A stretch of DNA of 64,000 nucleotides from Clytia hemisphaerica (lineage: Eukaryota > Cnidaria > Hydrozoa > Leptothecata > Clytiidae), in contig CACVBU010001205.1 in assembly GCA_902728285.1 (NCBI GenBank), positions 675,309 through 739,308 on the forward strand, given 5' to 3'. Under the pieces are notes generated by a model. The model saw nothing but the letters and a program-made list of their open reading frames with translations. It searched no databases and was not told the origin of the DNA. Positions 1 to 11,924 of this stretch are shown here, in pieces (position 1 is the first letter of the stretch; each line of letters begins with the position of its first letter). The translations under genes and the position numbers were made by a program.

Positions 1-1075
1 TAAGGATGCTTAAGCAAAATCTTAGGGAAATTCTGAAATTCCGTAAAATCCCACTTAAAAGCAGCCAAAATCAGGCAAATACATTTTTCGTAGACTCAAG
101 GTAAATGCTAAGCATATGCTTATTTTATGCCATATCTGAGCCCATATATGCTTATAAGTGCAATGCTTATAATAAAAACATGTAACTGATCACCAATTCT
201 CATTCACAACCCCTTTTAACAACAAAAAATTTTGAATCCAAAATATTCCTTATCCCCAAATGTTACCTACGTATCTTAGTTATCCTAGACGACTAATTCA
301 GACATAATAGAAAAGTTGAAAGCAAAAATAAACGGAAGGGGCAAATGGAAGGTTTATACAAACTGAAATTATCACGAAACAATTATATATCACTGTATAA
401 CACGGATTACAAACGAATCCAGTCTAGCACAACTCATTTTAATAAAATCAAAATATTAGACAAACGTTTGATTGTAAGTAGCTGGCCATAACGACGAGGT
501 TCAAAATTGGTTGATAAGACCATGATAAAGCTTTCTTAGAATCTCTCTAGCACACGTTATTGAATTTATAGTGAACAGAAAGAATTATGACGCCTCCAAA
601 GTGGATGAGCTGGAATTTTTACAAGATGCTTAACTGATTGGTTATTTCTAAACAATAGGGATGACGCGTTCTTTAGAAAAAGTAATAAATACGTTTGTCT
701 CAACATTTAACGATCAACAGAGTCATCAAAGAGCTTGTAAAAACTCCAGCTTGACCCCTCCAAAGTAATACCCTACAATGTGAAAAGGTCACAAAATGAC
801 AAATCACTACAACCTCTACTTCCGGTTTTGTGGTGGTGGTAACCCATACAGTAATTTGGAACGAAAACTAATTACTTCATTTTGAATACTAATTTTGTAA
901 TGATGTTCCAAATTTGGCATTTAGCCAAGAACTACACACAAATTCATTTTTCTTAACTTAACACCCACATCTGTATACATTTGTCATTGTTAATCAGAAA
1001 ATATGAAAGTATTAAGAAATTCAGGTTTCTTATTACTCAACCAATGGGCTTTTCTAGAAATAGTCTGTCCCCCCT
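1..1075. other. AT-rich DNA, nothing recognised
   Basis: No open frame with a plausible product, no inverted-repeat element and no RNA gene was seen. The composition matches the intergenic DNA elsewhere in the window. Confidence 0.5.
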
Positions 1076-1235
1076 GTTGAGGATATCGGATATCTAGGGG
1101 GTTAACGATTTTTGTTCAAAAGTGGATATCCAGGGCGTTAAATGTCTACAAGAATCGGATATCCAGGGGAGGGGGTCTTTACTAATAAAGTAGAATATCC
1201 AGGGGGTTTGATATTTCGAAAAGCCAATATCCTCT
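1076..1235. repeat. Irregular repeats of GGATATCCAGGGGG-like motif
   Basis: The motif ATATCCAGGGGG or a close variant recurs four to five times at irregular spacing (near 1085, 1125, 1155, 1190 and 1225). The G-runs give some G-quadruplex potential. The block resembles the CCAGGGGG/TCCGGGGG repeats at 52957-53105 but not closely enough to call one family. Confidence 0.5.
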
Positions 1236-1429
1236 ACAGTGGGGGTAATTTTTCTTTTCGATACGATTTTTTCTGATGATGTAATGTTAGAAATGTGTCC
1301 TAAAAAAATTTTGGTTCAAATTTTACATAGACCTCTGAAGGCTTGAAAAGCTGTTTTTGAACGAACCAGCTGCTTGCTAAAAATATAGTCAAAAAGAAAC
1401 TTTTTGTTCAGATATTTGAAGATGCTTGA

Positions 1430-1640
1430 GTACTGCTCTTGTATCATAGAAGGTGTCGTTGTTCAGATGTTGTGGAAAGTGTTGTTCAGATATCGTGGAG
1501 GGTAATTCCTTCAGTCATAATGGAAAGTGTTGATCAGCCACCGTGGAAAATGTTGTTTAGATATCGCAGAAAGTCTTGTTTAGACACGGTGGAAGGTGTC
1601 GGTCTGATATCGTGAAAGGTGTTGGTTGAATTTTGTAGAA
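1430..1640. repeat. Degenerate ~30-bp tandem repeat
   Basis: About six diverged copies of a unit centred on GTTCAGATATCGTGGAAAGT follow one another with variable spacing. This looks like an old minisatellite. No open frame runs through it. Confidence 0.55.
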
Positions 1641-1689
1641 TTGCATTGTTGAAATATGCTAGATAACCATGGTTTTTAAAATATTGCTG

Positions 1690-2413
1690 GTACCACTACT
1701 TTCACTCAAGTGCCAAGCTGAAAAATTGACTATCAAAAAATATAAAAAGATAGCTAAACATCAAACTCAATCAAGCCCAACAAAAAAATAAACAGGAAGT
1801 AAAATCTGTTAAAATTTAGACTATCTTAGAAAAAACTTTACAGAGATTGAAGATTTTTTGCGCGCACAAAATCATTACTTGACAGAACTGGAAAAAGTCA
1901 ATATTTCAGTCTCAACTGACACTGATTCCTGCTACCATAAAAGAAACTACGAAATCCAGTGAATATAAACCTTCAGTGTCAGGCATCAAGTTGAATAAAA
2001 TTTCCAAAAAATCAAAGTTAGAATTTGTTTGTGGGCCTTGAGGAAAACAATCCCTCTTCTAACTAATATTGTCATAAAAGCTAAAGATGAATGCGTTTAT
2101 GTAAGGTCTTTTCTTCAGCCTCCAAATTATCCTACAAGAACATTCTTCTTCACCAGACCCAGAACCATCATGCTCAAAGAAAACAACCATTTTTTGGATA
2201 AAGTTCACTTCCTACTTGCATCCTTCCCTTCGATTTTGTGTTGTTTTGATTTTCTCTACCAAGTTCGTCTATAAATCTGCAGGGATTTTCCGCAAAATTC
2301 ACCGACCCTTCTCCAAGGTCGGTAAGGGCAAAGATAAAATCAAGAAAAGCGCCAAATTGATATCGTCCGTAAACACAGACTCTATCCGCCGCGAAACATA
2401 TTACATTTTATAA
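1690..2413 (+). pseudogene. Possible degraded coding relic, family unknown
   Basis: Several short stretches read like protein but in shifting + frames. One open stretch runs from about 1820 to 1960, another from 1961 to 2037, a third from 2029 to 2230, and a basic Lys-rich stretch ends with a stop at 2413. No single frame spans the region and no clear splice pairs repair it, so a frameshifted pseudogene or transposon relic is more likely than a live gene. The family is not recognised. Chance open frames in low-complexity DNA are a real alternative. Confidence 0.25.
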
Positions 2414-2440
2414 TATACAAATTATGTTATATCATAATAA

Positions 2441-2830
2441 TATATTATACGGACGATAGCATCGTCTAGGCATGGTGTCGAAACTAGGGAATAGGATACT
2501 AGGTTTACAGGATGACGGTGGCTCCGCCCGGCTTTCGACCCTCGGACCCTTAGCGGGACTAAAAAGGTCGAAAAATTGGAAAAGTTTGTGAATTTTATGA
2601 CCCTTATCGGGACTAATCTGACCAAATTTCGATGTTTTTAGGGTCAAAAAATTGGAAATTTCCAATTTTTCCAACCTTTAATGGGTCTGAGATTTAATTT
2701 TCTAATTTTTCCAACCCTTTCAGGAACTGCCAGGTTCGAGAAAGGCATCCTTAAGGGGGCTCACACCCGTACCTTCACTTGCCTAATAACCCTCCCCCCT
2801 CGGTGCTACCGAGGTTCTTGGTTAAATATT
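2441..2830 (+). repeat. Dispersed repeat family D1, copy 1
   Basis: The order of motifs (GATGACGG, GACCCTCGGACCCTTAGCGGG, a pyrimidine-rich middle, then CACACCCGTACC and a C-run) is shared with 19548-19810 on the same strand, so this is a dispersed repeat. It begins next to the short palindrome GACGATAGCATCGTC, which also occurs with one change near 17412. Class unknown; it may be a SINE or MITE relic. Confidence 0.5.
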
Positions 2831-3226
2831 TTGTCAATGCATGATAAAATACTTGAAAATCACCGAGACGTAATATAATTTGTAATTTTATTTGATTATT
2901 TGAGAAAGTTTGAAATTCTAAAATTAAGAAAATTTAGATTCAGGGCTTTTTGATGATACACGACAGTTTTCTTCATCCTTTGTACTTACAATTTCAATCG
3001 AGTAATACAAGCGAAACTAAACGTGTCTTCCTTTTGGCTGCAGTCTTTTTTATCATTTACGATTTTCTTTAAAGGTTTACCCTAAGTTAACTAAAGCTAA
3101 TTTACCCTAACTTACCCTAAGACTAGACCGAGAGATGGAACAATGGTTAATTATTAGAAGAGCTTTTTGCATTTTTTTTCACCCTTTCGAAAAAAACCGG
3201 CCATTAGCAACCAAGTCATTTAGCTA
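2831..3226. other. AT-rich spacer, nothing recognised
   Basis: No gene, repeat or inverted structure was recognised. It ends at the MITE that adjoins the satellite array. Confidence 0.4.
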
Positions 3227-3400
3227 CAGTCACCTGTTTCGAACTCGAACCTCTATTAATCAAATCTTTCTATAATTTGAACTAAAAGCTTGGACTCTCA
3301 ACCTGGAAAGTCGCATATAATGCTCTCCGTAATCTGAATCTTTCTATAATTCGTAAACAATTATTGGTCCCTTGAAGATCAAATTAGAAAGAGTCAACTG
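3227..3400. mobile_element. Pogo/Tigger-like MITE bordering the satellite
   Basis: The element begins TA|CAGTCACCTGTTTCGAAC and ends AGAAAGAGTCAACTG|TA. The ends are imperfect inverted repeats of the CAGT-GACTCTC-TAATTCGA type and TA flanks both sides. This is the end type of pogo/Tigger (TcMar) elements and matches the MITEs at 15821-15981 and 38961-39120. Its right ~33 bp are also the start of the first 99-bp unit of the array, so MITE and satellite overlap physically. Confidence 0.7.
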
Positions 3401-6400
3401 TACGTGCTTGAGAGGTCAGTTTATAAGAAATTATATCGACGCCCTTTGGTCTAATCTAAGCTCGTGTCCCTTGAAGATCGAATTAGAGAGAGTCAACTGT
3501 ACGTGCTTGAGAGGTCAGTTTATAAGAAATTATATCGACGCCCTTTGGTCTAATCTAAGCTCGGGTCGCTTGAAGATCGAATTAGAGAGAGTTAACTGTA
3601 CGTGCTTGAGAGGTCAGTTTATAAGAACTTATATCGACGCCCTTTTGGTCCAATCTAAGCTCGTGTCCCTTGAAGATCGAATTAGAGAGAGTTAACTGTA
3701 CGTGCTTGAGAGGTCAGTCTATAAGAACTTATATCGACGCCCTTTGGTCTAATCTAAGCTCGGGTCGCTTGAAGATCGAATTAGAGAGAGTTAACTGTAC
3801 GTGCTTGAGAGGTCAGTTTATAAGAACTTATATCGACGCCCTTTGGTCTAATCTAAGCTCGGGTCGCTTGAAGATCGAATTAGAGAGAGAGTCAACTGTA
3901 CGTGCTTGAGAGGTCAGTCTATAAGAACTTATATTGACGCCCTTTGGTCTAATCTAAGCTCGGGTCGCTTGAAGATCGAATTAGAGAGAGTTAACTGTAC
4001 GTGCTTGAGAGGTCAGTTTATAAGAACTTATATCGACGCCCTTTTGGTCCAATCTAAGCTCGTGTCCCTTGAAGATCGAATTAGAGAGAGTTAACTGTAC
4101 GTGCTTGAGAGGTCAGTTTATAAGAACTTATATCGACGCCCTTTTGGTCCAATCTAAGCTCGTGTCCCTTGAAGATCGAATTAGAGAGAGTCAACTGTAC
4201 GTGTTTGAGAGGTCAGTTTATCAGAACTTACATTGACGCCCTTTGGTCTTATCTAAGCTCGTGTCCCTTTAAGATCGAATTAGAGAGAGTCAACTGTACG
4301 TGCTTGAGAGGTCAGTTTATCAGAACTTACATTGACGCCCTTTGGTCTAATCTAAGCTCGGGTCGCTTGAAGATCGAATTAGAGAGAGTCAACTGTACGT
4401 GTTTGAGAGGTCAGTTTATCAGAACTTATATTGACGCCTTTTGGTCTTATCTAAGCTCGGGTCGCTTGAAGATCGAATTAGAGAGAGTCAACTGTACGTG
4501 CTTGAGAGGTCAGTTTATCAGAACTTACATTGACGCCCTTTGGTCTAATCTAAGCTCGGGTCGCTTGAAGATCGAATTAGAGAGAGTCAACTGTACGTGT
4601 TTGAGAGGTCAGTTTATCAGAACTTACATTGACGCCCTTTGGTCTTATCTAAGCTCGTGTCCCTTTAAGATCGAATTAGAGAGAGTCAACTGTACGTGTT
4701 TGAGAGGTCAGTTTATCAGAACTTACATTGACGCCCTTTGGTCTTATCTAAGCTCGTGTCCCTTTAAGATCGAATTAGAGAGAGTCAACTGTACGTGTTT
4801 GAGAGGTCAGTTTATCAGAACTTACATTGACGCCCTTTGGTCTTATCTAAGCTCGTGTCCCTTTAAGATCGAATTAGAGAGAGTCAACTGTACGTGCTTG
4901 AGAGGTCAGTTTATCAGAACTTACATTGACGCCCTTTGGTCTAATCTAAGCTCGGGTCGCTTGAAGATCGAATTAGAGAGAGTCAACTGTACGTGCTTAG
5001 GAGGTCAGTTTATCAGAACTTACATTGACGCCCTTTGGTCTAATCTAAGCTCGGGTCGCTTGAAGATCGAATTAGAGAGAGTCAACTGTACGTGTTGAGA
5101 GGTCAGTTTATCAGAACTTATATTGACGCCTTTTGGTCTTATCTAAGCTCGGGTCGCTTGAAGATCGAATTAGAGAGAGTCAACTGTACGTGCTTGAGAG
5201 GTCAGTTTATCAGAACTTACATTGACGCCCTTTGGTCTAATCTAAGCTCGGGTCGCTTGAAGATCGAATTAGAGAGAGTCAACTGTACGTGTTTGAGAGG
5301 TCAGTTTATCAGAACTTATATTGACGCCTTTTGGTCTTATCTAAGCTCGGGTCGCTTGAAGATCGAATTAGAGAGAGTCAACTGTACGTGCTTGAGAGGT
5401 CAGTTTATCAGAACTTACATTGACGCCCTTTGGTCTTATCTAAGCTCGTGTCCCTTTAAGATCGAATTAGAGAGAGTCAACTGTACGTGTTTGAGAGGTC
5501 AGTTTATAAGAACTTACATTGACGCCCTTTGGTCTTATCTAAGCTCGGGTCGCTTTAAGATCGAATTAGAGAGAGTCAACTGTACGTGCTTAGGAGGTCA
5601 GTTTATAAGAACCTATATCGACGCCCTTTGGTCTAATCTAAGCTCGGGTCCCTTGAAGATCAAATTAGAGAGAGTCAACTGTACGTGCTTGAGAGGTCAG
5701 TTTATCAGAACTTACATTGACGCCCGTTGGTCTAATCTAAGCTCGGGTCGCTTGAAGATCGAATTAGAGAGAGTCAACTGTACGTGTTTGAGAGGTCAGT
5801 TTATCAGAACTTACATTGACGCCCTTTGGTCTTATCTAAGCTCGTGTCCCTTTAAGATCGAATTAGAGAGAGTCAACTGTACGTGTTTGAGAGGTCAGTT
5901 TATCAGAACTTACATTGACGCCCTTTGGTCTAATCTAAGCTCGGGTCGCTTGAAGATCGAATTAGAGAGAGTCAACTGTACGTGTTTGAGAGGTCAGTTT
6001 ATCAGAACTTACATTGACGCCCTTTGGTCTTATCTAAGCTCGGGTCGCTTGAAGATCGAATTAGAGAGAGTCAACTGTACGTGTTTGAGAGGTCAGTTTA
6101 TCAGAACTTACATTGACGCCCTTTGGTCTTATCTAAGCTCGGGTCGCTTGAAGATCGAATTAGAGAGAGTCAACTGTACGTGTTTGAGAGGTCAGTTTAT
6201 CAGAACTTACATTGACGCCCTTTGGTCTTATCTAAGCTCGGGTCGCTTGAAGATCGAATTAGAGAGAGTCAACTGTACGTGCTTGAGAGGTCAGTTTATA
6301 AGAACTTACATTGACGCCCTTTGGTCTTATCTAAGCTCGTGTCCCTTTAAGATCGAATTAGAGAGAGTCAACTGTACGTGTTTGAGAGGTCAGTTTATCA

Positions 6401-7040
6401 GAACTTACATTGACGCCCTTTGGTCTTATCTAAGCTCGTGTCCCTTTAAGATCGAATTAGAGAGAGTCAACTGTACGTGCTTGAGAGGTCAGTTTATCAG
6501 AACTTACATTGACGCCCTTTGGTCTTATCTAAGCTCGTGTCCCTTTAAGATCGAATTAGAGAGAGTCAACTGTACGTGTTTGAGAGGTCAGTTTATAAGA
6601 ACTTACATTGACGCCCTTTGGTCTTATCTAAGCTCGGGTCGCTTTAAGATCGAATTAGAGAGAGTCAACTGTACGTGCTTAGGAGGTCAGTTTATAAGAA
6701 CCTATATCGACGCCCTTTGGTCTAATCTAAGCTCGTGTCCCTTTAAGATCGAATTAGAGAGAGTCAACTGTACGTGCTTGAGAGGTCAGTTTATCAGAAC
6801 TTGCATTGACGCCCGTTGGTCTAATCTAAGCTCGGGTCGCTTGAAGATCGAATTAGAGAGAGTGAACTGTACGTGCTTGAGAGGTCAGTTTATAAGAACT
6901 TATATTGACGCCCTTTGGTCTAATCTAAGCTCGGGTCGCTTGAAGATCGAATTAGAGAGAGTCAACTGTACGTGCTTAGGAGGTCAGTTTATAAGAACTT
7001 ATATTGACGCCCTTTGGTCTAATCTAAGCTCGGATCTAAG
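3368..7040. repeat. 99-bp tandem satellite array, about 37 units
   Basis: Head-to-tail units of 99 bp run without interruption. Each holds about 35 bp identical in type to the right end of the adjoining MITE (CTTGAAGATCGAATTAGAG then AGAGTCAACTG) followed by about 64 bp of other sequence ending CTAATCTAAGCTCGGG. Because 99 is a multiple of three and one frame lacks stops, long open frames run through the array. One-base indels near 3642, 4051, 4141 and 5094 and an AG insertion near 3885 break them, so no protein is inferred. Private variants recur 1,089 bp apart (11 units), which indicates a higher-order repeat. The last unit runs into unique sequence at about 7035. Confidence 0.95.
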
Positions 7041-7593
7041 CTATCACAGGAGGTTAATTCTTAAAAGATGGGGAGCAGTCACTGTTATATTTGATTAAGA
7101 TTTTAAACTCGTTTGACGCAAAACGATTAATGTTATTGTTTTCCTTTGTATACTTGTATTTTAATCACATTCTTTGAAACTACTAAAAACGTGAGCTAGA
7201 ATAGATAAAAGTGAATGGTCGGTTATTCTGCGGGAACAAAATTGAGGACGAGAAAGAATACTTTTTAAGTTAAAGGAATGCACTTGTCCTGGGTACGAGG
7301 TTACTGAAATGGAATGAATATTATTTCCTTAGTGGTTGAATTAGAGACAAGTTACGGAAGGAGTTTTATAACTGTGAATAAAGTTACCTTCCGTGAAATA
7401 TACTAGATTCCTTCTGTTTTCATTTTAATACAAGGCGTCGATTGCTCCCTAGGAGTAGTATGTTATAACATCCAGAAAGTTTTCTAAATCACCCTTCTGA
7501 CGGCAGAAAAAATTATATTGAATTTTTTTGCTATAGTTTTTGAACTGTTATTAACTAATACCAATTATTGTTAACTTAATATCAAACTATATA
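7041..7593. other. AT-rich spacer, nothing recognised
   Basis: This is the unique sequence right of the satellite. No gene or repeat was recognised. Confidence 0.4.
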
Positions 7594-8423
7594 CCGGGTG
7601 CACCAAAAAAAAGTATACAGGTTTGTCAAGATATTGTGAGCTTCAGGATTTAAATTTTTTGTTCATTCTTTTTTTATTGTATAGAGGACTGCTCTAACTT
7701 GAATTTTGAGCTAATATACATTAAATTTGAAAAAGCAGTTCGAAAGTTATTTCTAAAAAACTAACTTTTTTTCCATGTCGAAATTTCAAAAAATCATTAA
7801 AAACAGCAATCACGCTATAAATAAGACAAAATGACAAAAAAACTATTTCATTGTTTCTTTTATTCTTTTTTCTCTCGTATTATATTTTGTCAACAGTTTG
7901 CCCATCTTATTTGCACGTCATGAACATTTCCAACACCATCAAATTCAATGCAGGCCCAAGTTCTTTGAACAACTAGTCGAGGAATGGTGATCTATTTTTT
8001 CAAAAATTTTCTCACATAGCATAACATCAAAACCTTGGAGATTTCCAAAAAAAATTTTCAGCTTTTCCAAAAATATTATCTTACATAGGAATAGCTTGTT
8101 TTACCATATTCTTAAATTCCGCATGAACTTCCGTGACGAGTTTTGATGAACACAGTTGCATTTTTTGGTATTTTTATGTGTAAACAAGGTAAGTGTCAAG
8201 AGAAAAGTTTGCTCGCTTTGATGGTTTTTTGAAATTTCGATATTAAAAAAAAGTCCGTTTTTTTTAAATAATTTTTGAACTGCGTTTTCAAATTGAATGA
8301 ATAATAGCTCAAAATTCAAGTGAGAGCATCCTCTATACAATAAAAAAAGAATGAACAAATAAATTAAATCCTGAAGCTCACAATATCTCGACAAAGTTGT
8401 ATACTTTTTTTTGGTGCACCCGG
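7594..8423. mobile_element. 830-bp Tc1/mariner-type element with ~200-bp TIRs
   Basis: The ends are CCGGGTGCACCAAAAAAAAG and its reverse complement, flanked by TA on both sides. Similarity between the arms extends about 200 bp inwards (GATATTGTGAGCTTCAGGAT is present in both). No transposase frame lies between them, so it is non-autonomous. The 97-codon frame on the - strand at 8101-8394 lies within the right arm and is not a gene. Confidence 0.85.
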
Positions 8424-8682
8424 TATATATGTCCAGTCCAGTTTATGTAATATAGTTTTAGGGAAGTCTAGACTTGATTGACGATGTGTCCGTAGATTCT
8501 CAAAGAGGATTTTCGTTATGTACTAGTTGTCAGTGATCTATTGATAAACCAAAACTGAGAGAGATTAATAGACTTGATAAACCTAGTTTACAGGGTTTAC
8601 AGGCTTCTAAAAATGATAAAGAAAATTGTAGAAGATTGAATTTGAAGGTGAAGGGAAAAAATATTTGCATAAAAATTTAGTA

Positions 8683-9250
8683 AAGTCTTTCTCAATATAA
8701 TTTGCAGTGGGGACAACAAAGGTTGTAACTTTTGATGAAATTCGAATTAAATAACGGTTTTGTGCTTGTTGAAAAGATAATCAGGAGTGGAATATTGTCA
8801 TAAAGAAAAAAACTCAAAAAAGGTCGGAAAATGAAGATTGAAAATGAAGAACAAAAAGATTAACTTCTTCAATAAAAGTGAGCTTCAATTATCATTTTAA
8901 CATTTTAACAATTATCATTTTAATTTTGTTGATTCTTTGATCTTAAAGCATCACCAATGTGAAATAATTGTTTAAAAAAAATTCAAACAAAAGTTTGACT
9001 GATTGACTTTGAAAACCTGCAAAAAAAGACCCCTTCTTCAAGTCAACCAGGGAAAAGTTTTCAGCTGTAATTTTTGTCTGAATAATTCTACAAGAAGTTG
9101 ATTTTTTTTTTCACTTTTCACCTTAATTTTTTCCTTTTAAAATTCCACTCCATAATATCTATTCAACGAGCACAAAACCGCTGAGTTCTATCAAAAGTTA
9201 TAGCCTTTTTTGCCTCCCTTCAGATTATATTGGGATAGATTTTATAAGGT
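8683..9250. mobile_element. Foldback element with ~110-bp diverged arms
   Basis: The left arm (about 8683-8795, with CAATATAAT, GTAACTTTTGATGAA, CGGTTTTGTGCTTGTTGAA and GGAGTGGAAT) reappears inverted at about 9135-9240. The loop is about 340 bp and non-coding. Boundaries are approximate and no target duplication was defined. Confidence 0.7.
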
Positions 9251-9449
9251 ATATTGATTTAACAGAAGTGATCACTAAATATAGCCATATGTAAGAGACA
9301 AGATGAATATTTTTCATACGAAAAGTAAAGTGGATTAATTAGGGTGATTTAGTCCAAATTACAAAAGTGAATATATTTGGAAACCGATATCAAGAAAAAA
9401 TTTTTCTTTCATTTTTAGATTATTTCTACAGTTACCTAATTTATATTTA

Positions 9450-9643
9450 GCTCTTTCAGAAAAAAAAACGTTCATTTGGGGTGGAGGATATATTATTTTT
9501 TCAATGAAGACCCCTGGACATTTTCATTTTTCACCCCATGGATATGGGTTATACCCATAGACATTCATCAAATGCAATTTTTAGGACTTTTTTTGGGACA
9601 ATTCATCCTCCACCTCCCATGAACGGTTTTTTTCTGGAAGAGC
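9450..9643. mobile_element. MITE, ~194 bp, GCTCTTTCAG ends
   Basis: The ends GCTCTTTCAGAAAAAAAAAC and GTTTTTTTCTGGAAGAGC are inverted repeats, extending inwards to a GGGGTGGAGGAT / ATCCTCCACCTCCC pair. There is no coding capacity. The target duplication is unclear. Confidence 0.7.
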
Positions 9644-10217
9644 CCATTGTTTCGAGCATAGTCACAGGTAGTAGTATGGCCTATACTAGGGGTTTGAGAA
9701 TTTGTACATAGTTTTTTACGGTGGACGCTTAGTGTAGACAACTTGTTGTTACTTATTTGAAAAGGACTATTTTGAAAAATATTTCAGCCATATTTTAAAA
9801 GCCTGCTAAAATTCATACTCTGGTGGAGGCTCGTAGCGATTCTGACGTACAAATCGATCGTCAATCTTGGGTGTAGTGGCGAAAGACTAATCGAACCATC
9901 TAGTAGCTGGTTAACGCTATTGCAAAAAGTAGATTGCATCAATTTTGGAATAGAATGGAAGATTTTTTTTCTAATCAAATATTTTCCATAGATCTTCTCT
10001 ATAGATAAATCATTTGGAGACTATATATTTTTTAAATTCCATTCTTAAGATTTATTGTCTCCTAGATTGAATCTGATAATATAATCTTGTGGTCTCTAAA
10101 TCGATTTAACAAAAAAAATGAATAATATTCCTCAAGCCTTGATATTAGTTTTATTTAATCAATTTTTCTTCATTTTTTACTTGCATGGCTCATGGCTCTG
10201 GTGTGAGTGCCTGGTAT
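9644..10217. other. AT-rich spacer, nothing recognised
   Basis: No supported gene or repeat. The small - strand frame at 9784-9978 has no recognisable features. Confidence 0.4.
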
Positions 10218-11559
10218 CAGGGATATGTTATAGCGGAGCTGGACGAAGGACGAGAATTCCTTAGCGGAGCTGGATGAAGGACGAGAATTCCTTAGCGGAT
10301 TGCTTCTTTGTCTTTTCTATTGTAAACTGTTGATAATAGAAATCCATCTCTGTCCCCTTAAGTGTTCTATTTTTATAAGAAAAATGAAGCAGACAAAATA
10401 TTCATGCAGTACGTTTGCACATATTTTGCTATGATGTTCCCGCTTTTCATTAGCCTGGGTATCCAGACTCAAGATTTTAGAAAGAAAAACTCTTACCTCA
10501 ACATACAAAGTTTCTAAAATTTTAGAGTCTGGTGCAACTAAAAAAGTCTGATACAGTTTTGAATGCCACAGTCTGTGAGTGAACCCTTGTTGACAGACTA
10601 TCAAAACTTTGGAAACCCAGGCAGACACACATAATTACAAACCTTATTTACAAACTCAATAAACTTTCAAAACTACTTTAAACTACATCCAAACGTCAGC
10701 CACATTCATAAAGGCTCCTTTCCATCAGCCATTTTGTTTAGAAATGAACCTGGTTTTTCATTTTCATTTGTTTATCTTTTTTTGCAATGTCAGCTTTTTC
10801 CATAAATTATGCGCGCGCATCGAAAAATATCGAAAACCCCGCGAAAATTCCGCTCAGTGACTGGGCGCGTACTGACCAATTATATACACTCGCATATGCA
10901 GGGACAGATATCCCTGTAGAGGATTTAGTTGGACCAGACCGTAAACCAGAAACATGATCTTAAAAGAACTAGACGGTGAAATAGTTTACGGTCTGGATAT
11001 CCAGGCTAGCTTTTCATCAAAATAATATTTGTAGAAGATACCCCAAAAGCTTCCTTGTAAATGAAATCTATTTTTATCAGCGTGTGTTATGAATTTGAGA
11101 AGCTTTCATGATTTCTCTTAAAAATTTTGGATGTAAATATTTTGACAAATATTGTTTCAATTGACTTGAAATTTTTTCCATAATCAGACATACCGACTTG
11201 CTATCTGAAAATATCAGTTAGAAAGTGAGGCACCCCGCGGTGAAGCGCGGTATTTCAAATGAAAAAGTACTATTTATAATCTTACAGAAGAAGCTTCTTA
11301 TAACTTTACTAATGAAAACAATGTTTTTCATTTTTTTAAATTGTCATTCACCAATGTTTTACAGACCCTCTTGATAATTAAAAGTTTTTAATCGTGAACG
11401 TAAATGCAGCAGCAGAATCATTGGCTAAGAGGAAATCCAAATTTCACGAGTTTGTAATTAAAAAAGTTAAATTTCATATCAAATTTTAATGTCAGGGACA
11501 GAGATAGAACAAGGATTTTTTAAATGTGCGCTATCCAGCTGCGCTATAACATATCCCTG
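10218..11559. mobile_element. 1.34-kb TIR element with exact 7-bp duplication
   Basis: The ends CAGGGATATGTTATAGCG and CGCTATAACATATCCCTG are inverted, and an exact CTGGTAT lies on each side (10211-10217 and 11560-11566). A 7-bp duplication fits a P-superfamily relative of the 1360/Galileo type. Inside are a direct repeat of GCGGAGCTGGA(C/T)GAAGGAC (about 10233 and 10264) and two hairpins, one with arms near 10454 and 10614 (AGCCTGGGTAT / GAAACCCAGGC) and one with arms near 10924 and 10980 (CCAGACCGTAAACC and its inverse). No transposase was seen, so it is non-autonomous. Confidence 0.75.
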
Positions 11560-11673
11560 CTGGTATCAACCAGTCAAATGATACAGTGCCTATGTTTATG
11601 GAAACAACTTAAATGGACATTTCATTTTTTCATGCTGTGGATTTATGGACACAATTACAAACTTGAAACTGTA

Positions 11674-11924
11674 CAGGGTGTCCCTAATTAAAGTATCGAG
11701 TTTGAACATGCGATTGAGTAGAAAAGTTTGTGTGTGTTATCGCTAAAATATAAGAACGTTCTCCATCACACAGGCTTATTACAAAAGGTAGTAACAACGT
11801 ATAAATTAATCGTAATGACAAAGAAAAAAGAGGGAGAGCTTAAAATACAATTTTGTGAATACACACATAAAACTTTCTACTCAAAGTTGTGTTTCGACTC
11901 GATACTTTAATTAGGGACATCCTG
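11674..11924. mobile_element. MITE, 251 bp, CAGGGTGTCCC ends, TA duplication
   Basis: The ends CAGGGTGTCCCTAATTAAAG and its near-perfect inverse are flanked by TA. Inner TIR sequence (AGAAAAGTTTGTGTGTGTTA) is shared with the broken copy at 16095-16465. Tc1/mariner type. Confidence 0.85.

Noticed and set aside
3368-7040. Resemblance to a CRISPR array
   Set aside because: Units are contiguous 99-bp copies with no unique spacers, in a eukaryotic setting.
5092-7098. 668-codon open frame (and 309-codon frame at 4169-5098)
   Set aside because: It is the 99-bp satellite read in its stop-free frame. Neighbouring units are out of frame because of small indels, and no start, splice or domain context supports translation.
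8101-8394. 97-codon - strand open frame
   Set aside because: It is the right terminal repeat of the 7594-8423 element.
10317-10628. 103-codon - strand open frame
   Set aside because: It lies inside a non-autonomous TIR element and spans a hairpin; no protein feature is visible.
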